From assembly GCF_027947595.1 (NCBI RefSeq), contig NZ_CP116257.1, positions 1,674,001-1,738,000 on the forward strand: a stretch of DNA of 64,000 nt. Direction: 5' to 3'. Below are positions 37,766 to 45,880 of the stretch, piece by piece. Positions within the stretch are counted from its first letter, which is position 1. Each line of letters opens with the position of its first letter. This DNA is from Streptomyces lienomycini. Its GTDB lineage: Bacteria; Actinomycetota; Actinomycetes; Streptomycetales; Streptomycetaceae. The notes beneath the pieces were generated by a model. It saw only the letters and a program-made list of their open reading frames with translations. It had not been told where the DNA came from and made no database searches. Both the position numbers and the translations under genes were made by a program.

Positions 37766-39205
37766 GTGAGCACCGAGCTGCGTCGTCTGCGCAATTACAT
37801 CGACGGTGAGTTCCGGGACGCCGCCGACGGACGGACCACGGAGGTGGTCAACCCGGCCACCGGCGAGGCCTACGCGACCGCCCCCCTGTCCGGGCAGGCC
37901 GACGTGGACGCCGCCATGGCGGCCGCCGCCGCGGCCTTCCCGGCCTGGCGGGACCTGGTACCGGCGGAGCGGCAGAAGGCCCTCCTGAAGATCGCGGACG
38001 CGTTCGAGGAGCGGGCCGAGGAGCTGATCGCGGCCGAGGTGGAGAACACGGGCAAGCCGATCGGGCTGACCCGCTCCGAGGAGATCCCGCCGATGGTCGA
38101 CCAGATCCGCTTCTTCGCGGGCGCGGCGCGGATGCTCGAAGGGCGCGGCGCGGGCGAGTACATGGAGGGGCTGACCTCCTTCGTGCGCCGCGAGCCCATC
38201 GGTGTCTGCGCGCAGGTCGCGCCGTGGAACTACCCGATGATGATGGCCGTGTGGAAGTTCGCCCCGGCGCTCGCCGCGGGCAACACGGTCGTCCTCAAGC
38301 CGTCGGACACCACCCCCGCCTCCACGGCCCTGATGGCCGACATCATCGGCTCGATCGTGCCCAAGGGCGTCTTCAACGTCGTCTGCGGCGACCGCGACAC
38401 CGGCCGCCTCATGGTCGAGCACGGCACCCCGGCGATGGCCTCCATCACCGGCTCCGTGCGGGCCGGCATGTCGGTCGCCGAGTCGGCGTCGAAGGACCTC
38501 AAGCGGGTCCACCTGGAGCTGGGCGGCAAGGCGCCGGTCGTCGTCTTCGAGGACACCGACATCCCCAAGGCCGTCGAGGGCATCTCGGAGGCGGGCTACT
38601 TCAACGCGGGCCAGGACTGCACCGCCGCCACCCGGGTGCTGGTCCACGAGTCGGTCCACGACGAGTTCGTGAGCGCCCTCGCGAAGGCGGCGTCCGAGAT
38701 CAAGACCGGGCAGCCCGACGACGAGGACGTGCTCTACGGCCCGCTCAACAACCCGAACCAGCTCAAGCAGGTCTCCGGGTTCATCGAGCGGCTGCCCGCG
38801 CACGCCAAGGTCGAGGCGGGCGGCCACCGGGTCGGCGACAAGGGCTACTTCTACGCCCCCACCGTCGTCTCCGGCCTCAAGCAGGACGACGAGATCATCC
38901 AGCAGGAGGTCTTCGGCCCCGTCATCACCGTCCAGTCCTTCCGCGACGAGGACCAGGCCGTCGAGTGGGCCAACGGCGTCGAGTACGCACTGGCCTCCTC
39001 GGTGTGGACCAAGGACCACGGGCGCGCGATGCGGATGTCCAAGCGGCTGGACTTCGGCTGCGTGTGGATCAACACCCACATCCCGCTGGTCGCCGAGATG
39101 CCGCACGGCGGCTTCAAGAAGTCCGGCTACGGCAAGGACCTGTCGGGGTACGGCTTCGACGACTACACGCGGATCAAGCACGTGATGACGTCGCTGGACA
39201 TGTGA
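37766..39205 (+). CDS. Gamma-aminobutyraldehyde dehydrogenase-like aldehyde dehydrogenase
   Basis: This 479-residue NAD-type aldehyde dehydrogenase has the catalytic Cys in GQDCTAAT and Glu in LELGGKAP, with the WNYPMMMA cofactor region. It is close to the bacterial YdcW/PatD group that oxidises 4-aminobutanal to GABA. GTG at 37766 follows GGAGGG. It diverges from the AsnC/aminotransferase pair, which would supply its substrate. A decayed potD follows, mirroring the intact aldDH-potD order at 45.9-48.7 kb. Confidence 0.88.
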   Translation: MSTELRRLRNYIDGEFRDAADGRTTEVVNPATGEAYATAPLSGQADVDAAMAAAAAAFPAWRDLVPAERQKALLKIADAFEERAEELIAAEVENTGKPIGLTRSEEIPPMVDQIRFFAGAARMLEGRGAGEYMEGLTSFVRREPIGVCAQVAPWNYPMMMAVWKFAPALAAGNTVVLKPSDTTPASTALMADIIGSIVPKGVFNVVCGDRDTGRLMVEHGTPAMASITGSVRAGMSVAESASKDLKRVHLELGGKAPVVVFEDTDIPKAVEGISEAGYFNAGQDCTAATRVLVHESVHDEFVSALAKAASEIKTGQPDDEDVLYGPLNNPNQLKQVSGFIERLPAHAKVEAGGHRVGDKGYFYAPTVVSGLKQDDEIIQQEVFGPVITVQSFRDEDQAVEWANGVEYALASSVWTKDHGRAMRMSKRLDFGCVWINTHIPLVAEMPHGGFKKSGYGKDLSGYGFDDYTRIKHVMTSLDM

Positions 39206-39372
39206 CCCCCCACGCGGTGCGCGCGGCCCCGGACGCAGGCGGACAGGCCCGCTCCGGGGCCGCGGCGCGTGTGCTGCGGACTCCCGCCGCTCGACAGGGT
39301 GTCGCGCCTGGCCGGACGCGCTCGACGCGGCGTCGATTGTCGCGGCGGACAGGGGCGCGGAACCCTCTGGCC

Positions 39373-39916
39373 ATGCCCCCGCTCCCGAGGACGCCCCCGC
39401 TCTCCCGCCGGTCCCTGCTGCGCGGCCCGGGCGGCTCCGCCGCGCTCGGCACGTTCGGCGCGCTGGCCGGCTGCGGTGTACCCGCCGCGTACGTCGCCCC
39501 CGGCGACCGTGCCGCTACCGACCGGTCCGCCACCGAACGACGCCTTCGTCCAACTCCAGGCGGACGACCCGGACATCGAGTTCGTCGTCCCCGAGGAGGG
39601 TGCCGAACTGTGGGCCGAGTCCCTCATGATCCCCGACCTGGCCCGCCACAAGGCCAACGCCGAGCTGCTGATCGACCACGACTACCGGCCCGAGGCCGCC
39701 GCCGAGTTGGCCACCTGGGTCAACTACGTCTGCCCGTTCCCCACCGCCCAGGACGTGCTCGCCTCCTCCGACGAGGAGGAGACCGCCGCCCTGGCCGAGG
39801 ACCCGCCGATCTTCCCGGACACCGCGACGCGCGAACGGCTCGCCATCGCGAAGGACATCCCGGCGGGGCAGCGGACGGAGTTCGCGAAGCGGTGGAACGG
39901 CATCGTCGGCGTGTAG
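39373..39916 (+). pseudogene. Remnant of a polyamine-binding lipoprotein gene (potD paralogue)
   Basis: The first part from ATG 39373 is a twin-arginine lipoprotein signal (SRRSLLRGPGG ... LAGCG) like that of potD at 47481. About 40 codons later the frame changes. The second frame then matches only the C-terminal third of PotD: FVQLQADDPDIEFVVPEEGA against VQLKADNPDIGFVIPDSG, then IPDLARHKANAELLIDHDY and WVNYVCP. Around 230-250 central residues, including most of the ligand site, are missing. The copy is therefore non-functional, caused by deletion plus frameshift. Confidence 0.82.
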
Positions 39917-39929
39917 CAGACTGACCCGC

Positions 39930-40505
39930 GTGATCAATTCATCGAGCGGTGAAACGAACGGTGGAACGAACGCCGGGGCCAGGGACGCCGAGGTCGGAGG
40001 TGCGGTCACGCTGGGGCTGCTGGCCGCCTGGGCGCTGCACGACCTGGAGGAGCTGGCGACCGTGCCGGGCTGGTGGCGGCGCAACCTCCCCGCCCTGCGC
40101 GAGCGGTACCCGGCCGTGCCCGAGGCCGTGTGGCGGCGGGCCGGGGCGGCCGACGGGCGGGAGTTCGCGGTGGCGGTCGGCGCGATGGCCGCGGTGGTGG
40201 CCTCCGCGTCCCTCGCGGGGCGGCTGACCGGCGGCCGCTCGGCGACGTACCAGGCCGCGCTCAACGCCTTCGGCCTGCACGGCCTGGTCCACCTCGCCCA
40301 GGCGGGACTGGTGCGCGGCTACACACCCGGGTCGGCCACGTCCCCCCTGATCGTCGTCCCCTTCACCCTCTGGGCCCGCCGGCGCCTGCGCCGTGCCGGC
40401 GTCCTGCGCGCCACCCGCCCGCGCGACCTCGCCGTGGGCCTCGGCTTCGCGGGGGCGGCGACCGTGGCGGCGCACGGGGTGGCGCGGCGGTTGACGAGAG
40501 GCTGA
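39930..40505 (+). CDS. HXXEE-domain membrane protein
   Basis: This 191-residue protein has four or five predicted membrane segments and the HDLEE motif near residue 38 that names the HXXEE family; further His residues (LHGLVHLAQ) sit in a later segment. Function is unknown, possibly metal-dependent. GTG at 39930 is 13 nt after the potD remnant. It is followed by a convergent gene. Confidence 0.72.
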   Translation: MINSSSGETNGGTNAGARDAEVGGAVTLGLLAAWALHDLEELATVPGWWRRNLPALRERYPAVPEAVWRRAGAADGREFAVAVGAMAAVVASASLAGRLTGGRSATYQAALNAFGLHGLVHLAQAGLVRGYTPGSATSPLIVVPFTLWARRRLRRAGVLRATRPRDLAVGLGFAGAATVAAHGVARRLTRG

Positions 40506-40517
40506 CCGCCGGCGGGG

Positions 40518-41720
40518 CTACTTCAGCGCGGCCGCGGTGATGGCGTCGAGCACCGGATTCGGGTCGGCGCTCTTGGCGTCCGTGGCGTTGACCGAGTAGA
40601 CGAGGGTGCGGGAGAGGTCGCGGGTGCCGCCGACGAGCGCGCTGTAGCCGTAGCGCGAGCCCGACTTGCCCCAGAAGACCTGGTCCCCCACCTTCTTGTA
40701 CTCCAGCCCCGCACTGCGCGTCGCCTCCGGGAGACCCGGCGGGGTCGTGAACATCTCCTCCAGTTGCGGCTGGGGCACGATCCGCCCCCGGAACAGCGAC
40801 GTGAGCAGCCGCTCCAGGTCGGCCGTCGTCGAGATCATGTCTCCGGCCGCCCAGCGGTCCGCCTGGTTCCACTCGGTCACGTCGAGCAGCCCGGTCGTCC
40901 CGTCCGGCCGTGCCACCGTCTGGTAGCCCCGGTTGTGCGGGCCCCGGATGCGCGGGTCGGTGCCCGGGAAGTACGTGTGCCGCATCCCGGCCGGACGCAG
41001 GACCAGGCGGGTGGCCTCGGCGGCGTAGGAGCGGCCGGTCACCTTCTCGACGAGCAGGCCGAGGACGGTGTAGTTGACGTTGAGGTAGTGCTGCTGATCG
41101 CCCGGGTCGAACTCGGGTCCCTTCGCGATCGCCGACGCCACGTCCTCCTGCGGGGTCAAGGTGTCGAAGCGGTGCGCGTACAGCTCGGCGAAGTCGTCGC
41201 CGAGTCCGTCGCCCGCCGGGATGCCGCTGGTGTGGTTGAGCAGTTGGCGCACGCTGATCGGCTTGTCGAAGGCCGCGGTGAACAGGCCGGGGAGGTAGTG
41301 CTGCACCGGCGCGTCCAGATCGATGCCGCCCTGCGCCGCGAGCCGCAGGACGGTGGCGGCCGTGACGACCTTCGTGATCGAACCGGCCCGGAACCGGGCG
41401 TCGGGGTGGGCCGGGCGGCCACTGGCCAGGTCGCGCACGCCCGCGCTGCCGCGCCAGCTGCCGTCGGTGCCGCCGACCCGTACGAGGGCGGCGGTGGCGT
41501 ACTGGTCCGGGACGACGCCGATCGCGGCGCGCAGCGCCTTCCTGTCCAACCCCCTCGTTCCGTCCGTTCCGGTGCCGGTGCCGGTGCCGGTGGAGGTGGA
41601 GGCGGAAGCGGAGACAGTGGCGGGGGAGTGCGGGGCGGCGAACGCGGGCGCCGCCAGCGGGCCGACGGCGAGGGCGAGGACGAGGGAAGCGGCGAGGACG
41701 GAGGAGGCACGGGCACGCAT
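40518..41720 (-). CDS. Serine beta-lactamase-like / D,D-peptidase (class C fold), secreted
   Basis: The product has 400 residues. A signal peptide (SVLAASLVLALAVGPLAAPA) is followed by a short TGTGTGTGT repeat and a penicillin-binding fold. The SxxK motif is SITK (S114, K117), the second motif is YLN, and the third region GKSGS is close to the C-terminus. Relatives are D-alanyl-D-alanine carboxypeptidases or esterases acting at the wall; beta-lactam hydrolysis is not implied. ATG at 41720 was chosen for the GGAGCAG site; an upstream ATG at 41759 adds 13 residues. Confidence 0.85.
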   Translation of the reverse strand: MRARASSVLAASLVLALAVGPLAAPAFAAPHSPATVSASASTSTGTGTGTGTDGTRGLDRKALRAAIGVVPDQYATAALVRVGGTDGSWRGSAGVRDLASGRPAHPDARFRAGSITKVVTAATVLRLAAQGGIDLDAPVQHYLPGLFTAAFDKPISVRQLLNHTSGIPAGDGLGDDFAELYAHRFDTLTPQEDVASAIAKGPEFDPGDQQHYLNVNYTVLGLLVEKVTGRSYAAEATRLVLRPAGMRHTYFPGTDPRIRGPHNRGYQTVARPDGTTGLLDVTEWNQADRWAAGDMISTTADLERLLTSLFRGRIVPQPQLEEMFTTPPGLPEATRSAGLEYKKVGDQVFWGKSGSRYGYSALVGGTRDLSRTLVYSVNATDAKSADPNPVLDAITAAALK

Positions 41721-41867
41721 CGACTGCTCCAGGGGCCGGACGGGAAGGTCGGTGATCATCCTCGTCCGGCCCGAGTCGTCGCGGATCCGCTGCGAGGAGG
41801 GCAGCGGCCCGGGGCCCGCACTCGGGGAAGTCCCTTACAGGCAGGGGTGCTTGTGCGGGCCGTCCCC

Positions 41868-42575
41868 CTAAGGGCGCGGTCCGGTGCCGTCGCGCAGGGC
41901 GCGGAGCGTGTCGATGCGGTTGGTCGTGATGGAGTCGACGCCCAGCGTGCGCAGACGGCGCATGGTGCGGCGGGTGTCGGGAGTCCAGACGGACAGCAGG
42001 AAGCCGTCGCGGTGGACGCGCTCGACCAGGGCCCGGTTCACCAGCCCGAACCGGTAGTTGAGCCACCGCGGCCGGACCGCCGCCAGCAGTGCGGGCCGGG
42101 GCGGTGCGGCCGTCGTCCAGGTCATGGCGATCTCGGCCGAGGGGTCGGCGGCCCGCACGGCGAGCATGGCGGCCGCGCCCGCGGTGTAGTACACCCGCTC
42201 CCGCGCCCCGCACTCGCGGACGACGTCCACGACGCGCCGCACCGCACGCTCGCCCGGCCCGCCCGGCAGGTCCAGCATCAGCCGGCCGTCCCCGGTCGCC
42301 GTCAGCGCCTCGGCGAGCGTCGGCACGCGGCCCGCCGTCAGCGACCGCACCTCCTCGGCCATCAGCGACCGCAGCGGCCGGTCCCGCTGCCACAGGCGCT
42401 TGAGCGTCTCGTCGTGCAGCAGTACCGGCACGCCGTCCCGGGTGAGGCGGACGTCGGTCTCGACCGCGTCCGCGCCGCGGTCCAGGGCGGAAAGCAGCGA
42501 GGCGATCGTGTTCTCGCGGTGCCGGTAGGGGTCGCCGCGGTGGGCGACGGCGGTCAGGGCGCGGGGCGTGTCCAT
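41868..42575 (-). CDS. Glycerophosphodiester phosphodiesterase
   Basis: This 235-residue TIM-barrel enzyme has the GDPD motifs HRGDPYRHRENT and ETDVRLTRDGVPVLLHDETL, which hold the catalytic His pair and the Glu/Asp metal ligands. It releases glycerol-3-phosphate from phospholipid head groups. No signal peptide, so it is cytoplasmic. It lies 14 nt downstream of the adenosine-deaminase-like gene and is probably in the same transcript. Confidence 0.88.
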   Translation of the reverse strand: MDTPRALTAVAHRGDPYRHRENTIASLLSALDRGADAVETDVRLTRDGVPVLLHDETLKRLWQRDRPLRSLMAEEVRSLTAGRVPTLAEALTATGDGRLMLDLPGGPGERAVRRVVDVVRECGARERVYYTAGAAAMLAVRAADPSAEIAMTWTTAAPPRPALLAAVRPRWLNYRFGLVNRALVERVHRDGFLLSVWTPDTRRTMRRLRTLGVDSITTNRIDTLRALRDGTGPRP

Positions 42576-42589
42576 GGTGGCGGCAACTC

Positions 42590-43651
42590 TCAGGAGGCGA
42601 GCCAGGCGGCGGTGTACGTGTCGATCTCGTCGACGATCCGCGCCTTGCCCGGCGCGTCCAGGAAGGACGCCTCGACCCCGTTCTTCGCCAGGGCGGCGAG
42701 CCCCCGCTCGTCCAGGTCGAGGAGCCGGGCGGCGACGGCGTACTCGTTGTCGAGGTCGGTGCCGAACATCGGCGGGTCGTCGGAGTTGATCGTCACCAGG
42801 ACACCGGCGCGGGCGAACTCCCTGATCGGATGCTCGTCCAGGGAGCGCACCGCACGGGTGGCGATGTTCGAGGTCGGGCACACCTCCAGCGGGATGCGCC
42901 GCTCGGCGAGGTGGGCGAGAAGCTTCGGGTCCTGGGCGGAACTGGTGCCGTGCCCGATGCGCTCGGCGCGCAGGTACTCCAGGGCGTCCCACACGGTCTG
43001 CGGGCCCGTGGTCTCGCCGGCGTGCGGCACCGAGTGCAGGCCCGCGGCGATCGCCCGGTCGAAGTACGGCTTGAACTGCGGGCGGGCCACCCCGATCTCC
43101 GGCCCGCCGAGCCCGAAGGAGACCAGGCCCTCCGGGCGCAGCCGGTCGTCGGTGGCGAGCCGTGTCGTCTCCTCGGCGGACTCCAGACCGGCCTCGCCCG
43201 GGATGTCGAAGCACCAGCGCAGTACGGTCCCGAACTCGGCCTCCGCGGCCTTGCGGGCGTCCTCGATCGCGGCCATGAAGGCGGCCTCGTCGATGCCGCG
43301 CCGGGTGGAGGAGAAGGGCGTGATGGTCAGCTCGGCGTACCGCACCTGCTGCCGGGCCAGGTCCCGGGCCACCTCGTAGGTCAGCAGCCGGACGTCCTCC
43401 GGGGTGCGGATCAGGTCCACGACGGACAGGTACACGTCGATGAAGTGCGCGAAGTCCGTGAACGTGAAGTAGTCGACCAGGGCCTCGGGGTCGGTGGGGA
43501 CCTTGGAGTCGGGGTGGCGCGCGGCCAGCTCCGAGACGATGCGCGGGGAGGCGGAGCCGACGTGGTGGACGTGCAACTCGGCCTTCGGCAGCCCGGAGAT
43601 GAAGGCGTGCAGGTCACGAGGGACGTCGGGGTCGACGAGGTGCTCGGTCAA
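42590..43651 (-). CDS. Adenosine deaminase family protein
   Basis: This 353-residue amidohydrolase has the metal site HVH in ELHVHHVGS, the catalytic HAGE, and the C-terminal SDDP. The canonical HVHLDGS is HVHHVGS here: the Asp that contacts the ribose 5'-hydroxyl in adenosine deaminase is Val, so the substrate may not be adenosine. TTG at 43651 is favoured by GGGGAGG at the right distance and by the homology start; an upstream ATG would be far from any site. It probably forms an operon with the GDPD gene. Confidence 0.85.
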   Translation of the reverse strand: MTEHLVDPDVPRDLHAFISGLPKAELHVHHVGSASPRIVSELAARHPDSKVPTDPEALVDYFTFTDFAHFIDVYLSVVDLIRTPEDVRLLTYEVARDLARQQVRYAELTITPFSSTRRGIDEAAFMAAIEDARKAAEAEFGTVLRWCFDIPGEAGLESAEETTRLATDDRLRPEGLVSFGLGGPEIGVARPQFKPYFDRAIAAGLHSVPHAGETTGPQTVWDALEYLRAERIGHGTSSAQDPKLLAHLAERRIPLEVCPTSNIATRAVRSLDEHPIREFARAGVLVTINSDDPPMFGTDLDNEYAVAARLLDLDERGLAALAKNGVEASFLDAPGKARIVDEIDTYTAAWLAS

Positions 43652-43809
43652 GGGTTCCTCCCCAAAGCGGCGCCCCGGGCCGCGCGGGGCGGCGGTGGGG
43701 CACGGGTGATCGGCTGATCGGTGGTGCAGGGGATCATCGTAGGCCGGTGGCACGCCGGGCGGCCCGGGACCGTAGCATGACGGGCACGAACGACCCTGGG
43801 GGGCAAGGC

Positions 43810-44499
43810 ATGACGGACGAGATACGGCCGGACGGGGACTCCGCCGGCGGCCACGACCCTTGGGCGCCCCCGGAGAGCGGGCCGTCCCTGGACAAGGGCG
43901 CCGGTGCGGGGCAGCCGCCGGAGCCGCCCCGGCCGCCCGTCTCCGACGCGCCGCCCCCCTGGCTTCCGCCGCCGACCGTGCACGATCAGGCCACGGTCAC
44001 GTCGATGCCGAACGCCGGGTTCGGCGCTCCCCCCTCCGCCGTGCCCCCACCGCCGGTCGCACCCGGCGGCCCCGGTGCCCCGGGCGGCTACGGCTACCCC
44101 GGCTACGGGCAGGGCTACGGCTGGCCCGGCATGCCGATGCCCCCGCAGAACGGCATGGGCACCGCGTCGATGGTGCTGGGCATCCTGGCCTGCGCCCTGT
44201 TCTGCCTGTACGGCGTGGTCTCCGTGGTGCTCGGCATCCTCGCCATCGTCTTCGGGATCAAGGGCCGCCGGAAGGCGGAGAGCGGCGTGGCCAACAACCA
44301 CGGGCAGGCGCAGGCCGGATTCGTCATGGGCATCATCGGCGTCATCCTCGGCATCGCCGTGATCGTCCTGATCGCCGTCGGGATCACGGCCGCGATCAAC
44401 GACGACTCGTACGACGACGACCCCTACTACGGTTCCGCACGTCCGGCGCCGGTCCCGGTGGCGACCGCGATGGCGGCCTCGGTGGTCGCGGAAAGCTGA
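43810..44499 (+). CDS. DUF4190-like Pro-rich membrane protein
   Basis: The product has 229 residues. A disordered N-terminal half rich in Pro, Gly and Tyr ends in GYGYPGYGQGYGWPGMPMPP. Two membrane segments follow (MVLGILACALFCLYGVVSVV and MGIIGVILGIAVIVLIAVGI), with the loop KAESGVANNHGQAQAGFVMG conserved in this family. Function is unknown. ATG at 43810 follows a G-rich site; ATG at 43777 is possible. A TAGCAT box at 43773 may be the promoter. The next gene is a paralogue. Confidence 0.78.
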   Translation: MTDEIRPDGDSAGGHDPWAPPESGPSLDKGAGAGQPPEPPRPPVSDAPPPWLPPPTVHDQATVTSMPNAGFGAPPSAVPPPPVAPGGPGAPGGYGYPGYGQGYGWPGMPMPPQNGMGTASMVLGILACALFCLYGVVSVVLGILAIVFGIKGRRKAESGVANNHGQAQAGFVMGIIGVILGIAVIVLIAVGITAAINDDSYDDDPYYGSARPAPVPVATAMAASVVAES

Positions 44500-44557
44500 C
44501 TTCGCCCCGGCAGCGACTCCTCTACGATGTCAAACGCCAACGAGGGGAGAGCAGTTC

Positions 44558-45007
44558 ATGTCGCACACCAATCCCGGACCCGGGGGTTACGGGCCACCTC
44601 CGCAGCCGGGCCAGCCGCCTGCCGGGGGATACGCCTACCCGCAGTCCGCGCCGGGGTACGGCCACCCGGGCCAGGGGCCGTCGTACCCGGCCGCCCCTCC
44701 GGTCGGCTACCCGCAGGTCCCGGGCTACGGCATGCCGATGCAGCCGAGCAACGGCCTGGGCACCTCGGGGCTGGTCCTCGGCATCATCGGCGTGGTGTGC
44801 AGCCTGACCTTCTTCCTCTGGTTCTTCGGCGTCGTCCTGGGCATCCTCGCGATCATCTTCGGCGCGGTCGGACGGGGCAGGGCCAACCGGGGCGAGGCCA
44901 CCAACAAGGGCGCCGCGACCGCGGGGCTCGTGCTCGGCATCACCGCCACGGTGATCCTGCCGCTGCTCGGCTTCCTCGCCTTCGCGAGCCTGATGAGCGT
45001 CGCCTGA
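44558..45007 (+). CDS. DUF4190-like Pro-rich membrane protein, second copy
   Basis: The product has 149 residues. It repeats the plan of its upstream neighbour: a Gly/Pro/Tyr-rich N-terminus (PSYPAAPPVGYPQVPGYGMP), then two membrane segments around the loop RANRGEATNKGAATAGLVLG. The membrane part is clearly paralogous. ATG at 44558 follows GAGGGGAG. TACGAT at 44523 could be its -10 box. Confidence 0.78.
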   Translation: MSHTNPGPGGYGPPPQPGQPPAGGYAYPQSAPGYGHPGQGPSYPAAPPVGYPQVPGYGMPMQPSNGLGTSGLVLGIIGVVCSLTFFLWFFGVVLGILAIIFGAVGRGRANRGEATNKGAATAGLVLGITATVILPLLGFLAFASLMSVA

Positions 45008-45072
45008 GACCTGAGCCCCTCTGAGCCAGGTCCGGGAGGGGGCGGTCCGCCGCCCCCTCAGCCGCCGTTCCC

Positions 45073-45678
45073 TCAGACGTCGCCCTCGCGCAGCCGCTCA
45101 CGGGCCGCCATCAGCGCGAATCCCAGCAGATTCGGACCCCGCCAGCGCTCCGGATCGGTCGCCGCCGCGTCGTCCGCGGCCAGGCCGATGCCCCACACCC
45201 GGTCGACGGGGCTGGCCTCCACCAGCACTCTGTCGCCCGTGTTCAGCAGGAACGCCCGCAGCGCCGGGTCCGAGGCGAACTTGTGGACGCTGCCCTCCAC
45301 CACGATCCGGAACCGCTCCCGCTCCCACACCGCCTCGTCGAAGCCGCGCACCAGTCGGCCCGCCTTCTTCGCCCCGGCGGGATGACCGGCCGCCAGCACC
45401 CGCCGCTCCGCCTCCGCGTCGTCGAACAGCCGGGCCTTGCCGGCCATCATCCAGTGCTCCGCCGTCGCGTACCGAACCCCCGCCACGGTGAACGGTGACG
45501 GCCACCACTGGCTCAGACAGGTCGGGCCGAGCCTGCCGTCCGGCAGCGGCCGGTGCCCCCAGAAGCACAGGTACTTGATCCGCTCGCCCGCCCGGGCCCG
45601 TCCGACCAGCGATTCCCTGCTGTCGACGCTCTCCACCGCCACCCCCGTGACCTCCTCCGCTCCCGCGGTCCTCGTCAT
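45073..45678 (-). CDS. NADAR (YbiA-like) domain protein
   Basis: This 201-residue protein consists almost wholly of a NADAR domain: KYLCFWGHRPLP, LSQWWPSPFTVAGVRYATAE (then HWMMAGKA), and RLVRGFDEAVWERERFRIVV. Known members are N-glycosidases acting on ADP-ribosylated guanine bases or on early riboflavin intermediates. Which of these applies here is not decidable. ATG at 45678 was chosen; an upstream in-frame stretch lacks homology. It is divergent from the aldDH-pot operon. Confidence 0.85.
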   Translation of the reverse strand: MTRTAGAEEVTGVAVESVDSRESLVGRARAGERIKYLCFWGHRPLPDGRLGPTCLSQWWPSPFTVAGVRYATAEHWMMAGKARLFDDAEAERRVLAAGHPAGAKKAGRLVRGFDEAVWERERFRIVVEGSVHKFASDPALRAFLLNTGDRVLVEASPVDRVWGIGLAADDAAATDPERWRGPNLLGFALMAARERLREGDV

Positions 45679-45750
45679 GCACGCGAGTCTGACACGTGCC
45701 ACTGACACTCCGTCCGCCCTTTTCCGTGGCGACTCGACACCTGGTCGACA

Positions 45751-45786
45751 GATTCCGTCGCGTAACCAAATGGCAACAACGGAATC
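45751..45786. promoter_or_regulatory. Putative operator upstream of aldDH-potDABC operon
   Basis: GATTCCGT (45751-45758) and ACGGAATC (45779-45786) form a perfect 8-bp inverted repeat 20 nt apart, about 95 nt before the aldehyde dehydrogenase start. The position suits regulation of the polyamine operon; the cognate regulator is unknown. Confidence 0.45.
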
Positions 45787-45880
45787 ACTTGTTGGAGGCC
45801 TAGTGCTCTGCCAGGATCGGCACTCACATCGAGCCTGAGCCACGCCGGCCCCCGCCACGGGGAGACCGAGGAGAGCCGAC

